From: Pantoea sp. Lij88
GTDB lineage: Bacteria > Pseudomonadota > Gammaproteobacteria > Enterobacterales > Enterobacteriaceae
Assembly: GCF_030062155.1 (NCBI RefSeq)
Contig: NZ_CP118269.1
Span: forward strand, 3,844,001-3,908,000
Length of the DNA stretch: 64,000 nt
Direction of reading: 5' to 3'
The notes under the pieces were generated by a model. The model searched no databases. It was given only the letters and a program-made list of their open reading frames with translations, and was not told the DNA's origin. The translations under genes were made by a program, and so were the position numbers. Below are positions 63,460-64,000 of this stretch, in pieces. The first letter of the stretch is position 1. Each line of letters begins with the position of its first letter.

Positions 63460-64000
63460 ATGCGTGAAACAGATTTTAACGTCGGATACCCGTCTCATCG
63501 CGTACCGATGATGGGACGCAATGCCGTCGCAACCTCACAACCGCTGGCGGCGCAGGCGGGTTTACGGATGCTGCAACAGGGCGGGAACGCCGTGGATGCC
63601 GCTATCGCTACCGCCCTCGCTTTAACCGTGCTGGAGCCCACCGGAAACGGCATCGGCAGCGATGCGTTTGCCATTGTCTGGGACGGCCGCGAGCTGCATG
63701 GGTTAAACGCCTCAGGCCGTTCGCCTGCCGCCTGGCATCCCGAACGCTTTGCCGGTCTGAGTGTGATGCCTGAAACCGGCTGGGAATCCGTTACGGTGCC
63801 AGGCGCCGTCTCAGCATGGGTCACTCTGGCGAAGCGCTTCGGGACCTTACCGCTGACCACCCTGGCGCAACCGGCGATTGACTATGCGCGGGACGGTTTT
63901 CCGGTATCACCGCTAATTGGTCAGTTGTGGCAGCGCGGCTATGACAAGCTGCAGGATCAGCCAGGTTTCACAGACTGCTTTGCACCGCAGGGCCGTCCGC
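63460..64000 (+). CDS. Gamma-glutamyltransferase family protein, 5' part only
   Basis: N-terminal 180 residues of a gamma-glutamyltransferase/acylase-type Ntn hydrolase. Family landmarks are MMGRNAVATSQPLAAQAGLRML, GGNAVDAAIATALALTVLEP, TGNGIGSDAFAIVWDG and VTVPGAVSAWVTLAKRFG. There is no signal peptide, so it resembles the cytosolic YwrD-type members rather than periplasmic Ggt. The ATG is preceded by AAGGA with 9 bases between. The catalytic Thr and small subunit lie beyond the right edge, so activity cannot be judged. Confidence 0.88.
   Translation, partial: MRETDFNVGYPSHRVPMMGRNAVATSQPLAAQAGLRMLQQGGNAVDAAIATALALTVLEPTGNGIGSDAFAIVWDGRELHGLNASGRSPAAWHPERFAGLSVMPETGWESVTVPGAVSAWVTLAKRFGTLPLTTLAQPAIDYARDGFPVSPLIGQLWQRGYDKLQDQPGFTDCFAPQGRP

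Noticed and set aside
1..64000. CRISPR arrays, insertion sequences, prophage or integron genes
   Set aside because: No regularly spaced repeats, transposase, integrase or phage proteins were seen. The only repeat cluster (57900-58445) has two unequal copies and no spacers.

Overview
The window looks like a chromosomal segment of an Enterobacterales bacterium, most likely Erwiniaceae (Pantoea or a close relative). This rests on very close agreement of core proteins and their order with the E. coli wec-rho-trxA-rhlB-gppA-rep block and the yhjG-yhjH-kdgK-yhjJ-dctA-yhjK-bcs-dpp-tRNA-Pro-eptB block. The genus is inference. Every gene read is intact except the two cut by the window edges. I saw no insertion sequence, prophage or CRISPR array.

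Layout. 1-7965 (minus): enterobacterial common antigen operon wecA-wzzE-wecB-wecC-rffG-rffH-wecD-wecE, with wecE cut at base 1. 8137-15497: rho with tandem terminators and a long leader, trxA, then rhlB-gppA (plus), rep (minus) and ppiC (plus). At 15497/15498 ppiC abuts yhjG with no spare base. In E. coli these two genes lie in different chromosome regions, so this is a synteny junction. 15498-26286: AsmA-family yhjG, c-di-GMP phosphodiesterase pdeH, 2-keto-3-deoxygluconate kinase kdgK with a good KdgR-type box, an alpha/beta hydrolase, the peptidase-like yhjJ, dctA, and the HAMP-GGDEF-EAL protein pdeK.

26404-51142 is the centrepiece: two complete cellulose operons back to back. The first is type II (bcsR-Q-A-B-C minus, bcsE-F-G plus), including the phosphoethanolamine transferase BcsG but no endoglucanase. 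The second is type I (bcsO-Q-A-B-C-D-Z minus); it carries the only bcsZ, and its BcsB has a long Ala/Pro/Ser/Thr-rich insert. With PdeH, PdeK, two PilZ-bearing BcsA and the GIL-domain BcsE, this stretch is dense in c-di-GMP hydrolysis and sensing. The likely logic is c-di-GMP-controlled secretion of two cellulose products, one modified with phosphoethanolamine and one bundled by BcsD.

51647-57371 (minus): dppABCDF dipeptide importer with a GcvB-type target in the dppA leader. 57372-58534: a 1.1-kb gene-free stretch holding 75-bp direct repeats and long inverted repeats. Then tRNA-Pro(UGG), eptB (lipid A core phosphoethanolamine transferase), ohr and ohrR (organic peroxide defence), a divergent HD-domain (p)ppGpp-hydrolase-like gene, an orphan XRE regulator, a 0.7-kb gap, and the 5' part of a gamma-glutamyltransferase gene running off the right end.
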